Below, in pieces: positions 53,234 to 62,585 of a stretch of 64,000 nt of DNA. Source of the DNA: Embleya scabrispora (GTDB taxonomy: Bacteria > Actinomycetota > Actinomycetes > Streptomycetales > Streptomycetaceae); contig NZ_MWQN01000002.1 in assembly GCF_002024165.1 (NCBI RefSeq), forward strand, positions 992,001-1,056,000. The letters run 5' to 3'. A program made the translations under genes and the position numbers. How positions within the stretch are numbered: the first letter of the stretch is position 1; every line of letters begins with the position of its first letter. The notes beneath the pieces were generated by a model. The model saw only the letters and a list, made by a program, of their open reading frames with translations, did not search any database and was not told the DNA's origin.

Positions 53234-54427
53234 ATGGCGACACCGCCGCTGACCGGCATCCGGGTCCTGGACATGTCGACGGTGCTGGCCGCACCCGTGA
53301 CCGCGACGTTCCTGGGCGACTTCGGCGCAGACGTGGTCAAGATCGAGGAACCGCGACACGGCGACTTCACCCGAGGCGGCCGCGCCGGCGAGCGCTCCCC
53401 GTACTGGGCCCAGGAGGCCCGCAACAAGAAGTCCGTCACCCTCGACCTGCGCACCGAACGCGGCCAACACATCGCCCGCGACCTGGTCCGCCACTTCGAC
53501 GTGGTGATCACCAACTACCGGCCGCCGACGCTGACCGCGTGGGGCCTGGATCCCGACTCGCTGCGGGCGATCAATCCGCGCGCGATCCTGGTCTACGTCA
53601 CCGGCTACGGACTGACCGGCCCCTACCGCGACCGGGGCGCCTTCGATCGCATCGCCAGCGCGTACGCCGGGCTGACCCACGTCACCGGCGAGCCCGACCG
53701 CGACCCGGTGCGCAGCGGCTACTCGGTGATCGACTACATGGCCGCCTACCTCGGCGCGTTCGCCGTGGTCACCGCGCTCTACCACCGCGACACCACCACC
53801 GACGGCGAAGGGCAGGTTGTCGACCTGGCGCTGTACGAGGCGGGCTTTCGCGCCTCGGAGGACGCACTGGTCGGCCACGCCACCGACGGCAGGGTCCGCG
53901 AACGCACCGGCAACGTCAATCCGCAGATCGTGCCCGCGAGCGACTTCACCACCGCCGACGGACGGCGGGTGTCGATCCACGCCGGCACCGATTCGCTGTT
54001 CCGGCGACTGGGCGCGCTGATCGGCCGCCCCGAACTGGCCACGGATCCGCGCTTCGCGACCCGGGTCGAACGCGCTCGGCACGCCGACGAGTTGTACCGG
54101 ATCCTCGACGCGTGGGCGGCCGAGCACCAGGCCGCGGCGCTCGCGGACCTGCTCAACGACGCGGGGATCCCCGCCGCGCCGTTGATGAGCATCGCCGACA
54201 TCGCGGCCGACCCGCACTACCGCGAGCGCGGCACCATCGTCACCGTCGAGGATTCCGAGTACGGCGAACTGCCCATGCCGGCACCGATTCCGCACCTGTC
54301 CGCGACGCCCGGGAGCATCCGCAGCACCGGTCCCGCGCTGGGCGCGCACAACGCGGAGATCTACCGCGACCTGCTCGGTCTCGACGGGGCCGAACTGGCC
54401 GCGCTCGCCGCCGACGGCGTGATCTGA
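53234..54427 (+). CDS. CaiB/BaiF (class III) CoA-transferase
   Basis: A 397-residue class III CoA-transferase: VLDMSTVLAAPVTATFLGDF with the CoA-binding loop, the GADVVKIEEP motif, YVTGYGLTGPYRDRGAFD and catalytic Asp167 (VIDYMAAYLGAF). It moves CoA between carboxylic acids through an aspartyl-CoA anhydride. First gene of the presumed TetR-controlled unit with an importer and amidase; the acid is not identifiable, perhaps one released by the amidase or brought in by the importer. Confidence 0.92.
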   Translation: MATPPLTGIRVLDMSTVLAAPVTATFLGDFGADVVKIEEPRHGDFTRGGRAGERSPYWAQEARNKKSVTLDLRTERGQHIARDLVRHFDVVITNYRPPTLTAWGLDPDSLRAINPRAILVYVTGYGLTGPYRDRGAFDRIASAYAGLTHVTGEPDRDPVRSGYSVIDYMAAYLGAFAVVTALYHRDTTTDGEGQVVDLALYEAGFRASEDALVGHATDGRVRERTGNVNPQIVPASDFTTADGRRVSIHAGTDSLFRRLGALIGRPELATDPRFATRVERARHADELYRILDAWAAEHQAAALADLLNDAGIPAAPLMSIADIAADPHYRERGTIVTVEDSEYGELPMPAPIPHLSATPGSIRSTGPALGAHNAEIYRDLLGLDGAELAALAADGVI

Positions 54428-54473
54428 CACCGATTCGTGTTTCCCGTCCCCGAATCGAGAGGGATCGCGCACC

Positions 54474-56024
54474 ATGGCACACCACACCGCCGCGTCCGTG
54501 GGCGCGCGGCTCGACCGGATACCGCTGTCCGGATTCCATCGCCGACTCGTGCTCGCGCTGGCCGGGATGATCCTGTTCGAATGGGTCGAGGCGTACTCGT
54601 TCGCGTTCGTCGCCCCGGTTTTGCGCGACCAGTGGCACATCTCGCTGCGCACCGTCGGTGTCATCGCCGGTGTCACCTCGCTCGGCGCGTTCGCGGGCGG
54701 AGTGGCGGCCGGCTATCTCGCCGACCGGATCGGCCGCCGTCGCACCATGCTCGGCTTCAGCGTCACCTATTGCGTGTTCGCCGTACTGTGCGCCTTCGTG
54801 CAGGGCCCCGGGCAACTCGTGATCGCCCGCACCCTTGCCCAGTTCGGGACCCAGGGCATGGCGGTGTGCGCGATCGTCGTGCTCACCGAATTCGTGCCGG
54901 CCCGGGCTCGGGGCCGATTGCAGACTCGGAAGGTCGTGATCGGTGCCATGGGCATTCCGATCGCCGCCTGGACCAGCTACTTCGTGGTCCCGCACTGGAG
55001 TTGGGGTTGGCGACTGGTGTTCGGCATCGGCGCGGTGGGCGTGGTGTTCGCCGTACTGGTGTGGCGCTGGGTGCCGGAAAGCCCACGTTGGCTGGTCACC
55101 CAGGGGCGGACGGCGGAGGCGGAGGCGATCGTGGCGGCGATCGAGCGTGCGTCGGGTGTGGGGGCGGGGGCGGGGATGGAGGGCGGAGCCGGACGGGCTC
55201 CGGGACTTCCGGACGGTGGGGAGGGGTCGCGCCCCGAGGCCGTTGGTGAGGCCGATGCCGCCGACGACGCCGTTGGTGATGCCCACGCCGTCGTTGCCGC
55301 CGACGCCGGTTCCCCGGCGCCGCCGGCCGTCTCGTCGGCGGGACAGAGGCGGACGCGCGTAGCGGAGCTGTGGACCGGCCCGCATCGCCGGACCTTCCTG
55401 GTCACCACCGCCATGTGGGTGACCGGATTGGCCGCCTACTCGGCCTTCAACACCTGGACCCCCACCCTCCTGGAGGAGAACGGCCTCGAACTGTCCGACA
55501 CCCTCCTCGTCTCGGCCGTCCTGGCCACCGCCGCCCCGCTCGGCTCACTGCTCGCCGCGCCGTTGATCGACCGCTGGGAACGCACGACGTCCCTGCTGGT
55601 CCTGTGCCTGATCAGCGCCGGCCTGCTGTTGCTGTTCGGCGTCACCCACGCGCGCGCGGCGATCCTGGTGCTCGGCTGCCTGGTCACCCTGCTGTTCCAC
55701 GCTTCGACGCCGTTCCTCCAGATCTACTCGGCCGAGGTCTTCCCCACGTCGATCCGAGCCCTGGGTTCCGGAACGGCCAACGCGCTCTCCCGAATCGTCA
55801 ACTTCGGCGGACCGATGCTGATCGCCGCCATCTATGCCGGCCTCGGCTACGCGGCGGTCTTCGCCTGGATCGCCCTGCTGGCCGGCAGCGGCGGCGTGAT
55901 AGCCCACCGCTTCGGGCCCCGAACCACCGGCCGCCCCCTGGAGGCATTGGGCCGGACGGCCTCCGACACGCCCGCCGAGCCGACCGGCAGCCCACAGGCG
56001 ACACCGCCGTCTTCGACGATGTGA
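54474..56024 (+). CDS. MFS importer of the sugar/aromatic-acid symporter type
   Basis: A 516-residue, 12-helix transporter: loop 2-3 motif YLADRIGRRR, helix-4/5 region TEFVPARARGRLQT and the SP/AAHS-type WRWVPESPRWLV at the end of helix 6. The central loop contains an unusual ~55-residue Gly/Ala/Asp/Val insertion (about 225-280). It probably brings in an organic acid or amide for the CoA-transferase and amidase. ATG at 54474 with GAGAGGGA upstream; 46 bases after the CoA-transferase stop. Confidence 0.88.
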   Translation: MAHHTAASVGARLDRIPLSGFHRRLVLALAGMILFEWVEAYSFAFVAPVLRDQWHISLRTVGVIAGVTSLGAFAGGVAAGYLADRIGRRRTMLGFSVTYCVFAVLCAFVQGPGQLVIARTLAQFGTQGMAVCAIVVLTEFVPARARGRLQTRKVVIGAMGIPIAAWTSYFVVPHWSWGWRLVFGIGAVGVVFAVLVWRWVPESPRWLVTQGRTAEAEAIVAAIERASGVGAGAGMEGGAGRAPGLPDGGEGSRPEAVGEADAADDAVGDAHAVVAADAGSPAPPAVSSAGQRRTRVAELWTGPHRRTFLVTTAMWVTGLAAYSAFNTWTPTLLEENGLELSDTLLVSAVLATAAPLGSLLAAPLIDRWERTTSLLVLCLISAGLLLLFGVTHARAAILVLGCLVTLLFHASTPFLQIYSAEVFPTSIRALGSGTANALSRIVNFGGPMLIAAIYAGLGYAAVFAWIALLAGSGGVIAHRFGPRTTGRPLEALGRTASDTPAEPTGSPQATPPSSTM

Positions 56025-56046
56025 GCGACGCGCACCCGACACGAAG

Positions 56047-56076
56047 CCCTCGCCCTCGCCCTCGCCCTCGCCCTCG
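56047..56076 (+). repeat. Five tandem CCCTCG hexamers before the amidase gene
   Basis: Perfect hexamer repeats at 56047-56076, ending 17 bases before the amidase ATG. A change in copy number would alter the leader of the third gene of the operon in 6-base steps. Confidence 0.85.
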
Positions 56077-56093
56077 CACAGAGAGTTCCCCGG

Positions 56094-57533
56094 ATGACCG
56101 ACCTCGCCCTGCTCCCCGCCCACGAACTCGCCCGGCTGATCCGGGTCCGCGAGTTGTCGCCGACCGAATTGATGCGGCACACCCTCGACCGCGTCGAACG
56201 GCTGAACCCCGCCCTCGGCGCCGTGGTCTCCCCGGACCCGGAACGTGCCCTCGCCGAGGCCGCGGCGCAGACCCGTCGGGTGGCGGCCGGCGCGGACCTC
56301 GGACCCCTGGGCGGACTCCCGCTCGCAGTCAAGGACTTGGAGGACGCGGCGGGCTTTCCCACCAGCCGGGGTACCCGGGCCTTCCACGGCCGCCCGCCGG
56401 CGTCCGCGGACAGCGTGCACACCGCGCGACTGCGCGCGGCCGGCGCGATCGTGATCGGCAAGACCAACACGCCTCCGCTGGGCGCCGCGGTACACACCAC
56501 CAACGGCGCGTTCGGCACCACCCGCAACCCCTGGGCCCCCGACCGCTCGCCCGGCGGCTCCAGCGGCGGCTCGGCCGCGGCGGTGGCAGCCGGGCTGGTC
56601 CCGCTCGCCACGGCGGGGGACGGCGGCGGCTCGACCCGGATCCCGGCCGCGCTGTGCGGCCTGTTCGGGCTCAAGACCAGCCGGGGCCGGATCCCTCATG
56701 GGCCACAGGGCGCGATCGACTGGACCCACCACAGCTGCCCCACCCCGATGACCCGCACGGTCCACGACGCCGCCCTGCATCTGGACCTCACCGCCGGATA
56801 CCACCGCGCCGACCCCTGGTCACTCGAACCGCCCGGCATCTCCTATGTCGCCGAACTCGCCCGCTCGCTCCCGGCATTGCGCATCGTCATGGACGCGAGC
56901 CTGGGCGTCGCCGAACCTACGGCCGACGTGCGTGACGCGTTGGTCCGGGTCGCCGGGGTGCTGCGCGACCTCGGACACCACGTTGTCGAGGACGCCGCGA
57001 CGACCACCCTTCCGCACGCCGATACGTTCGACCGGCATATCCGCACCCGGCAGCGCGTACTCGCCCATCAGCGACTGGTGTCCGTCCTGGACGACTTCGA
57101 GCGCCGCCCGGAGGACTTCGAACCCGGCTTCGCGAGCCTCCTGGCCGACGCGGGTTCGCTCGGTCCTCGGGACACTCGCGAATACTGGCTGTATCGCGGC
57201 CGATTGCACGTGTGGGCCGATGACGTGTTCGACGGCCACGACCTGCTCCTGACGCCCACCACGCCCGTGACCGCATGGCCCGCCGAGGGCCCGGACATCG
57301 CCCGCGCGGTCCGGGAACGCACCATCCCCATCGCGTACACGGCCGTCTTCAACGACACCGGCCACCCCGCGATCAGCGTGCCCGCCGGGCTCGACGCGCA
57401 CGGCCTGCCGATCGGTGTGCAACTGGTCGCCCCACGGGGGCGGGACGACCTGGCACTGCGGGTGGCGGCGGCGTACGAGCAGGCGGCCGACGGCCTGATT
57501 CCGGACCTGGCGGGTGCGGTCGTCAACAGGTAG
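56094..57533 (+). CDS. Amidase (amidase signature family)
   Basis: A 479-residue amidase with the Ser-cisSer-Lys triad: Lys80 (LPLAVKDLED), cis-Ser156 (SPGGSSGGSAAA) and nucleophile Ser180 (GDGGGSTRIPAA). It hydrolyses a carboxamide to acid plus ammonia; related enzymes act on aryl- or aminoamides. In this operon it could release an acid that the CoA-transferase activates. ATG at 56094, weak AGAG ribosome site. Confidence 0.9.
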   Translation: MTDLALLPAHELARLIRVRELSPTELMRHTLDRVERLNPALGAVVSPDPERALAEAAAQTRRVAAGADLGPLGGLPLAVKDLEDAAGFPTSRGTRAFHGRPPASADSVHTARLRAAGAIVIGKTNTPPLGAAVHTTNGAFGTTRNPWAPDRSPGGSSGGSAAAVAAGLVPLATAGDGGGSTRIPAALCGLFGLKTSRGRIPHGPQGAIDWTHHSCPTPMTRTVHDAALHLDLTAGYHRADPWSLEPPGISYVAELARSLPALRIVMDASLGVAEPTADVRDALVRVAGVLRDLGHHVVEDAATTTLPHADTFDRHIRTRQRVLAHQRLVSVLDDFERRPEDFEPGFASLLADAGSLGPRDTREYWLYRGRLHVWADDVFDGHDLLLTPTTPVTAWPAEGPDIARAVRERTIPIAYTAVFNDTGHPAISVPAGLDAHGLPIGVQLVAPRGRDDLALRVAAAYEQAADGLIPDLAGAVVNR

Positions 57534-57816
57534 GCGGGGGAGGGGTGAGGCGCGTGAGGTGGGTGGGGGTACCTCGGGGTGACCAACGTCGGTTGTGCGC
57601 AAGGGTGTCGGGCGAATCGGGTGTGCCCGGGGGATGAATTGTCATCCGAAGTCCGCCGAAGTCTGGACGGCCGGCGCAGTCGTCCGGTGGGATGGCTTCC
57701 GCTCCCGCGTTGCCGACCGGTCGTGGGGAGCCCTGAGTTCGGAGCTCGGCCGTACCACCTGCATCCCCTGCCCACGGCACTCCACACCGGGAGCGTCGGC
57801 ACCCTGGAGGTATTCG

Positions 57817-58266
57817 ATGCGTCGACTGTCCACGGCACTTGCCGCCACCGCGATGACGATCGGCGTCGGAGTCGGCGTGGCCACGCCGGTCCAGGCCGCT
57901 CCGGCGGACAAGCCGCAAGTGCTCTCCAGTTGGACCCAGACCAGCGCCGCCAGCTACAACGCCTGGTGGTCCGCCCGGCAGAACCAGGGCAACTGGGCCG
58001 CCTACAACTTCGACTGGTCCACCGACTACTGCAGCAGCTCGCCCGACAACCCGCTCGGCTTCCCGTTCCAGAACTCCTGTGCCCGGCACGACTTCGGCTA
58101 CCGCAACTACAAGGCGGCGGGTACCTTCGCCGCCAACAAGCCTCGCCTGGACAGCGCGCTGTACGAGGACCTGAAGCGGGTCTGCGCCCCGTACGGCGCG
58201 GTGGCCCGGGCGACCTGCAACAGCACGGCCTGGACCTACTACCAGGCGGTCAAGCTCCTCGGCTGA
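57817..58266 (+). CDS. Secreted prokaryotic phospholipase A2
   Basis: A 149-residue protein: signal peptide (MRRLSTALAATAMTIGVGVG, cleavage near VQA-AP) and a mature ~120-residue phospholipase A2 of the streptomycete type. The catalytic helix reads CARHDFGYRN with His-Asp; the calcium loop is in the preceding DYCSSSPDNPLGFPF. Four mature Cys (DYC, NSC, RVC, ATC) would form two disulphides. ATG at 57817 with TGGAGG six bases upstream. It releases fatty acids from glycerophospholipids outside the cell. Confidence 0.92.
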   Translation: MRRLSTALAATAMTIGVGVGVATPVQAAPADKPQVLSSWTQTSAASYNAWWSARQNQGNWAAYNFDWSTDYCSSSPDNPLGFPFQNSCARHDFGYRNYKAAGTFAANKPRLDSALYEDLKRVCAPYGAVARATCNSTAWTYYQAVKLLG

Positions 58267-58274
58267 GCCGAAGT

Positions 58275-58310
58275 CCCCGGACCGGCGGCGGCAGCGTCGT
58301 CGGCCCGGGG
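58275..58310. terminator. Bidirectional hairpin between PLA2 and trmO
   Basis: CCCCGGACC (58275-58283) pairs, with one mismatch, with GGCCCGGGG (58302-58310) in the 49-bp gap between two convergent genes. Confidence 0.6.
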
Positions 58311-58315
58311 TACGG

Positions 58316-58768
58316 TCAGCGCTCGCCGATGCCCCCCAGTACCGGCTTGACGTCCACGATCGGGGTGCCGTCGAGCGCTTCGAGGTCGCGGACGCCCATC
58401 CGCAGGCCATCGATCGTGATGATGCGTACGCGGTGCAGACCGATCGGGTTGGGCCGGTCCGGCGAGCGGGTGTCGAACACCCCCCGCACAGGCGTGCGGG
58501 CGTCGCCGCGCGGGTGCACGGACAACACGTCCCGGTCCGCTCGGTCGAGCCAGGTCAGCACCAGGACGTCGGCGCCGACCGCCAGATCCCGGAGCCCGTC
58601 GGCCACGTCCGGCTCGAACACGATCCAGGCCTCCGGCGAACCCTCGTCCCCCTGCCTGGGCGCGGACGCCCGATCCACCAGCGGGGATCGGACCCGGCCG
58701 ATCGGCCGCAGCACATACCCGCCCTCGTCCCGACCGCTCTCCGGCCCCTGCCGCGTGTCGTCGTTCAC
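58316..58768 (-). CDS. trmO: tRNA (N6-threonylcarbamoyladenosine-37 N6)-methyltransferase TrmO
   Basis: A 150-residue TrmO-fold protein (UPF0066): IGRVRSPLVDR at the start, VLTWLDRADRDVL, and the signature TRSPDRPNPIGLHRVRI with an SAM-binding loop. TrmO methylates t6A37 of tRNA-Thr; some family members in actinomycetes act on small molecules. It is shorter than E. coli TrmO (235), matching the archaeal-type short form. GTG at 58768. Stand-alone gene. Confidence 0.88.
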   Translation of the reverse strand: MNDDTRQGPESGRDEGGYVLRPIGRVRSPLVDRASAPRQGDEGSPEAWIVFEPDVADGLRDLAVGADVLVLTWLDRADRDVLSVHPRGDARTPVRGVFDTRSPDRPNPIGLHRVRIITIDGLRMGVRDLEALDGTPIVDVKPVLGGIGER

Positions 58769-58882
58769 CGTTGTGCACCCTTCGTCTTCGATCCCACCCG
58801 CCGTCGCCGGCTTGACCGATGCGCGACGGCGGATGTGACGAAGACCGTCGGCGGGACGCGGGACGCGGGACGCGGGGCAGGG

Positions 58883-59236
58883 TCAGTCGGCGACGTCGAA
58901 GAACACCGAGCGCACCTCGAGGTCGTCCCGGGTGGGCTTGCCATGCGGCTTCAGACGCCACTCGGCGCCGGTGCAGTCGGCCCCCCGGTAGACGGTGACC
59001 CAGTCGTCGGTCTCGTTGTGCGGGCCGAAGCCGGGCGGCACGTCGTCCGAACCGACGCCGTACAGGTCGATGCACAGGCCGCTGCGCGGGTCGTGCAGGG
59101 TGACCTGATGTTCCTGCCCGGACGCGTCGACGTACTTGTAGTGGAACCGTCCCTCGGCGGCCACGGAGGTTCCGGGCAGAGACAGGACCAGCGCGAGGGC
59201 GGCCACGGCAGCGCCGGCGGCATTACGAAGCTTCAA
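58883..59236 (-). CDS. Small secreted protein, unknown function
   Basis: A 117-residue protein with a signal peptide (LKLRNAAGAAVAALALVLSL, cleavage near SVAA-EG) and a mature part of about 90 residues rich in Asp and aromatic residues, two Cys (LCIDLYG and DCTGAEW). The TTG at 59236 is supported by GGAAGGG seven to eight bases upstream and by the signal peptide starting there. No family recognised. Confidence 0.72.
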   Translation of the reverse strand: MKLRNAAGAAVAALALVLSLPGTSVAAEGRFHYKYVDASGQEHQVTLHDPRSGLCIDLYGVGSDDVPPGFGPHNETDDWVTVYRGADCTGAEWRLKPHGKPTRDDLEVRSVFFDVAD

Positions 59237-59396
59237 GGCAAATCCCTTCCAAAAGGTTACTTGGTCGACTTTAAAGGGACTTCCCAAGAAAGAAGCGGAC
59301 ATTTCAACGAAACGCTGCGTGAAGTCCGGCAGCCCCGCGCGGTGCACACCTTCCGTGGCGTGTGGGCGTGTGATGCGGGCTGGAGGCTGTTGAGGT

Positions 59397-60408
59397 TTGC
59401 GCTTGTGGTTGCGGGGGCGCCGGCGCGGGGTGAGCCGCCGCCGGCACTCGGGGCTCCAACCCCCGAAACCCCCGACGAGACGGGCACATTGCTCGGCAGA
59501 ACCCGGCTGGCAACGGGGGAGCGGGAGGGCGACCCGGCGGGCGTCGCGCTTGTGGTTGCGGGTGGCCGGTGCGGGGCCGGTCCGAGTCGATGGTGGGCCG
59601 CCGCCAGCGTTCGGGGCTCCGAGACTTGGCGGTTCCGACGAGGCGGGCGTGTTGCTCGGCGAAAACCGGCTGGCAGCGGGGGCGGGGAGGGCGGTCGAGT
59701 CGGGTCCTCCGCGGGGCCTTCCCCAGTGGGCCGTGCGCTTCCGGCGGGCGTCGCGCTGTTGGTTGCGGGTGGCCGGTGCGGGGCCGGTCCGAGTCGATGA
59801 TGGGCCGCCGCCAGCGTTCGGGGCTCCAAGACTTGGCAGCTCCGACGAGGCGGGCACGTTGCTCGGCGAAAACCGGCTGGCAACGGGGGGAGGGCGCTTG
59901 GGTCGAGTCCTCCGGGGAGCCTTCCCGAGTAGGTCGGGCGTCTCCGGCGGGCGTCGCGCTGTTGGTTGCGGGTGGCTGGTGCGGGGCCGGTCCGAGTCGG
60001 TGGTGGGCCGCCGCCAGCGTTCGGGGCTCCGAGACTTGGCGGTCCCGGCGAGGCGGGCGTGTTGCTCGGCGAAAACCGGCTGGCAGCGGGGGCGGGGAGG
60101 GCGCTTGGGTCGGGTCCTCCGCGGGGCCTTCCCCAGTGGGCCGTGCGCTTCCGGCGGGCGTCGCGCTGTTGGTTGCGGGTGGCCGGTGCGGGGCCGGTCC
60201 GAGTCGATGATGGGCCGCCGCCAGCGTTCGGGGCTCCGAGACTTGGGGGTTCCGGCGAAGGGGGTGTGTTGCTTGGCGAAAACCGGCTGGCAGCGGCGGG
60301 CCGGAGTGGGGGCTCGGGTCGAGTCCGCCGGGCTCGCGTTCCCCAGTGGGCTGGCTGTCCTCGGCGGGGGTTGGGAGAGGAGTTGGGGCTCGAAACCGGA
60401 TCGCGAGG
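59397..60408 (+). repeat. Left arm of a large inverted repeat: tandem ~207-bp units
   Basis: The anchor GTTGCTCGGCGAAAACCGG recurs at 59651, 59858, 60061 and 60268, with a degenerate, shorter copy at 59488, giving unit lengths of 163, 207, 203 and 207. Other strongly kept blocks are GGGCCGCCGCCAGCGTTCGG and GGTGCGGGGCCGGTCCGAGT. Long open frames cross it only because GC is high; unit lengths are not all multiples of three and no ribosome site or domain is seen. Confidence 0.93.
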
Positions 60409-60621
60409 GGTGTTCTTACCTCGGTGTGGGAGAAAACCGCTGGTCAGTGCGGGCACGCGGCTGTTTCAGGTGCCTCGGGATCCGGTTTCGGCCCCGACTG
60501 GGCACTTTCGGTCTTTTCGCCGGCGTTGAGGGCGTCGGAGCGCGCGAAACCGGCACTCGACGCCCGACGTTCCACCCAGACGGCACAAGACCGCAGGTCA
60601 CCGAAGCCCGAAGCTCACAAC
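60409..60621. other. Spacer of the large inverted repeat
   Basis: 213 bases between the arms. It contains a seventh-like degenerate anchor (GAGAAAACCGCTGG near 60430) and TGCCTCGGGATCCGGTTTCG at 60471-60490, the inverted copy of the sequence at 17967-17986. No gene is visible. Confidence 0.75.
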
Positions 60622-61680
60622 CACCCGTTGCGATCCGGTTTCGAGCCCCAACCTCCTCCCCCACGCCCTCGGAGTACCCCGACCCACTCGTGAACGCAAG
60701 CCCGGCAGACACGACTTGAGCCCCCTCCCGGCCCGCCGCAGCCGGCCGCTTTTTCACCGAGCAACGCACCGTCCTCGCCGAAACCCCCAAGGCTCGGAGC
60801 CCCGAATGCCGGCGGCGGCCCACTACGCGTGCCGGACAAACCCCGCACCGGGCGCCGCGCAACCACAAGCGCAACGCCCGCCGGAGATGTCCGGCCTACT
60901 CGGGAAGGCTCCTCGAAGGACTCGACGCGGCCGCCCTCCCCGGCCCCCGTTGCCAGCCGGTTTTCGCCGATCAACGCGCCCGCCTCGTCGGGAGCTTCGA
61001 GTCTTGGAGCCCCGAACGCTGGCGGCGGCCCATCACCGACTCGGACAAACCCCGCACCGGCCGGCGCGCAGCCAAAGGCGCAACGCCAGTCGGGAACGCC
61101 CGGCCTACTCGGGAAGGCTCCCCGGAGGACTCGACCCGGCCGCCCTCCCTGCCCCCCGTTGCCAGCCGGTTTTCGCCGACTAACGCGCCCGCCTCGTCGG
61201 AGCTGCCAAGTCTCGGAGCCCCGAACGCTGGCGGCGGCCCATCACCGACTCGGACGAGCCCCGCACCGGCCACCCGCAACCAACAGCGCGACGCCCGCCG
61301 GAAGCGCCCGGCCCATTCGGGAAGGCTCCTCGGAGGACTCGACGCGGCCGCCCTCCCTGCCCCCCGTTGCCAGCCGGTTTTCGCCGAGCAACGCGCCCGC
61401 CTCGTCGGAGCTGCCAAGTCTTGGAGCCCCGAACGCTGGCGGCGGCCCATCACCGACTCGGACCGGCCCCGCACCGGCCATCCGCATCCACAAGCGCGGC
61501 GCCCGCCGGAGACGCGCCGGCCCATTCGGGAAGGCCCCGCGGAGGACCCGACTCGACCGCCCTCCCCGCCCCCGCTGCCGGCCGGTTTTCGCCGAGCAAC
61601 GCGCCCGCCTCGTCGGAGCCCCCAAGTCTCGGAGCCCCGGACGCCGGGCGCGGCTTACCCCACGTGCCGGGCCTGCCCCG
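60622..61680 (-). repeat. Right arm of the large inverted repeat: tandem ~208-bp units in opposite orientation
   Basis: The complementary anchor (CCGGTTTTCGCCGAGCAAC) ends at 60975, 61184, 61392 and 61600, with a degenerate copy ending at 60765; unit lengths 210, 209, 208, 208. The copies mirror the left-arm copies around a common centre near 60517-60521, and TTGGGGCTCGAAACCGGATC (60383-60402) is matched exactly by its complement at 60632-60651. The arms are therefore one inverted duplication of a whole array, not two independent arrays. Confidence 0.93.
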
Positions 61681-61711
61681 CATCGGCGTCCTGTGGCCGG
61701 AAGTGGGGGCC

Positions 61712-62377
61712 TCAGCGGTCGGTGTTCTGGTGGGGCTGGGGGCGGTAGCGGGCCAGGAACATGTCCACGCCGCCGGTGATCAGGCGGGCCGTCAGGTCCG
61801 CGTCGGGGGCGGCGCCCGTGGAGCCGTACGCGATGTGTGGCATCAGTACCAGGCCGGACAGCTGGATTGCGGCCAAGGGCACGTCGTCGATGGCGAGTTC
61901 GCCGCGTTCGACCAATCTGGTGAGCGCGGTGCGGACCACCACGTGGAAGCGGTCCGGGCCCAACTCCTGCCAGGTGCGGCCCAGTTCGGGTAGGCGGGGC
62001 ATCGAGCCCAGTACCACGTTGTGCAGCGCGAGCACCTCCGGGGTGGCGTGGCCGGCCACCCACGCCTCACAGATGGCGATCAGGTCGGCCCGTACGTCGG
62101 TGGAGGAGCCCAGGCGTTCCTCGATCAGGTGCATGGAGTCGAACAGCGCCCGATCGAGCATGTCGCCGACGATCGCGATGAACAGTGCCTCCTTGCTGCC
62201 GAAGTGGTTGTAGACGGTCACCTTCGCGACGCCGGCCTCGGCGGCGATGGTGTCCATGCCCACCCCGTAGCCGTCGCGCAGGAAGGCGTCGGTCGCCGCC
62301 TTCAGGATCGCCGCGCGCTTGCGTGCCGCGCGGTCACCCGAGGGGATGCGCTTGGGGGTCTGCTCGGCTGCCCACAC
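61712..62377 (-). CDS. TetR-family repressor
   Basis: A 221-residue regulator: TetR helix-turn-helix (about 20-66: MDTIAAEAGVAKVTVYNHFG) and a C-terminal TetR_C_AefR/WHG-like helical domain. The GTG at 62377 has GAGGAG seven bases upstream. It is divergent from a DHA2-type transporter, which it probably represses until a transported compound binds. Confidence 0.92.
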   Translation of the reverse strand: MWAAEQTPKRIPSGDRAARKRAAILKAATDAFLRDGYGVGMDTIAAEAGVAKVTVYNHFGSKEALFIAIVGDMLDRALFDSMHLIEERLGSSTDVRADLIAICEAWVAGHATPEVLALHNVVLGSMPRLPELGRTWQELGPDRFHVVVRTALTRLVERGELAIDDVPLAAIQLSGLVLMPHIAYGSTGAAPDADLTARLITGGVDMFLARYRPQPHQNTDR

Positions 62378-62585
62378 GGTCGACTCCTCTGCTTGTCGTT
62401 GCGATCATGCGTTGCCGCGCGTGCGTTCGGCACGGCGCATGAGCGCTGGATCGTTACTCAGTCTAATCAATACTGAACCGTACGGATCGGTTTGGATCAA
62501 CTGAACTGCACTGTTGAGTTCATGTGAACTGGACTGTATGGTTTGGTTTATCGAGCGGCGTCGCACACCTGAAAGAGGGCGGCAG
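62378..62585. promoter_or_regulatory. AT-rich divergent promoter region of the TetR/MFS pair
   Basis: The lowest-GC stretch of the window (about 62450-62560). It contains AACCG (62476-62480) facing CGGTT (62488-62492), and GAACT facing AGTTC (62503-62521), candidates for TetR half-sites overlapping both promoters. Confidence 0.55.

Noticed and set aside
59257-60719. Long open frames across the large repeat on both strands (for example about 400 codons)
   Set aside because: They are open in several frames at once because of GC content; unit lengths vary (203, 207, 210), so the translation is not periodic, and no ribosome site, start context or domain is seen.
59397-61680. CRISPR array
   Set aside because: Units of ~207 bp are repeated almost over their whole length with no short-repeat/unique-spacer pattern, and no cas gene is present.
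59397-61680. Pair of insertion sequences in inverted orientation
   Set aside because: No transposase, no terminal inverted repeats per unit and no target duplications can be seen.
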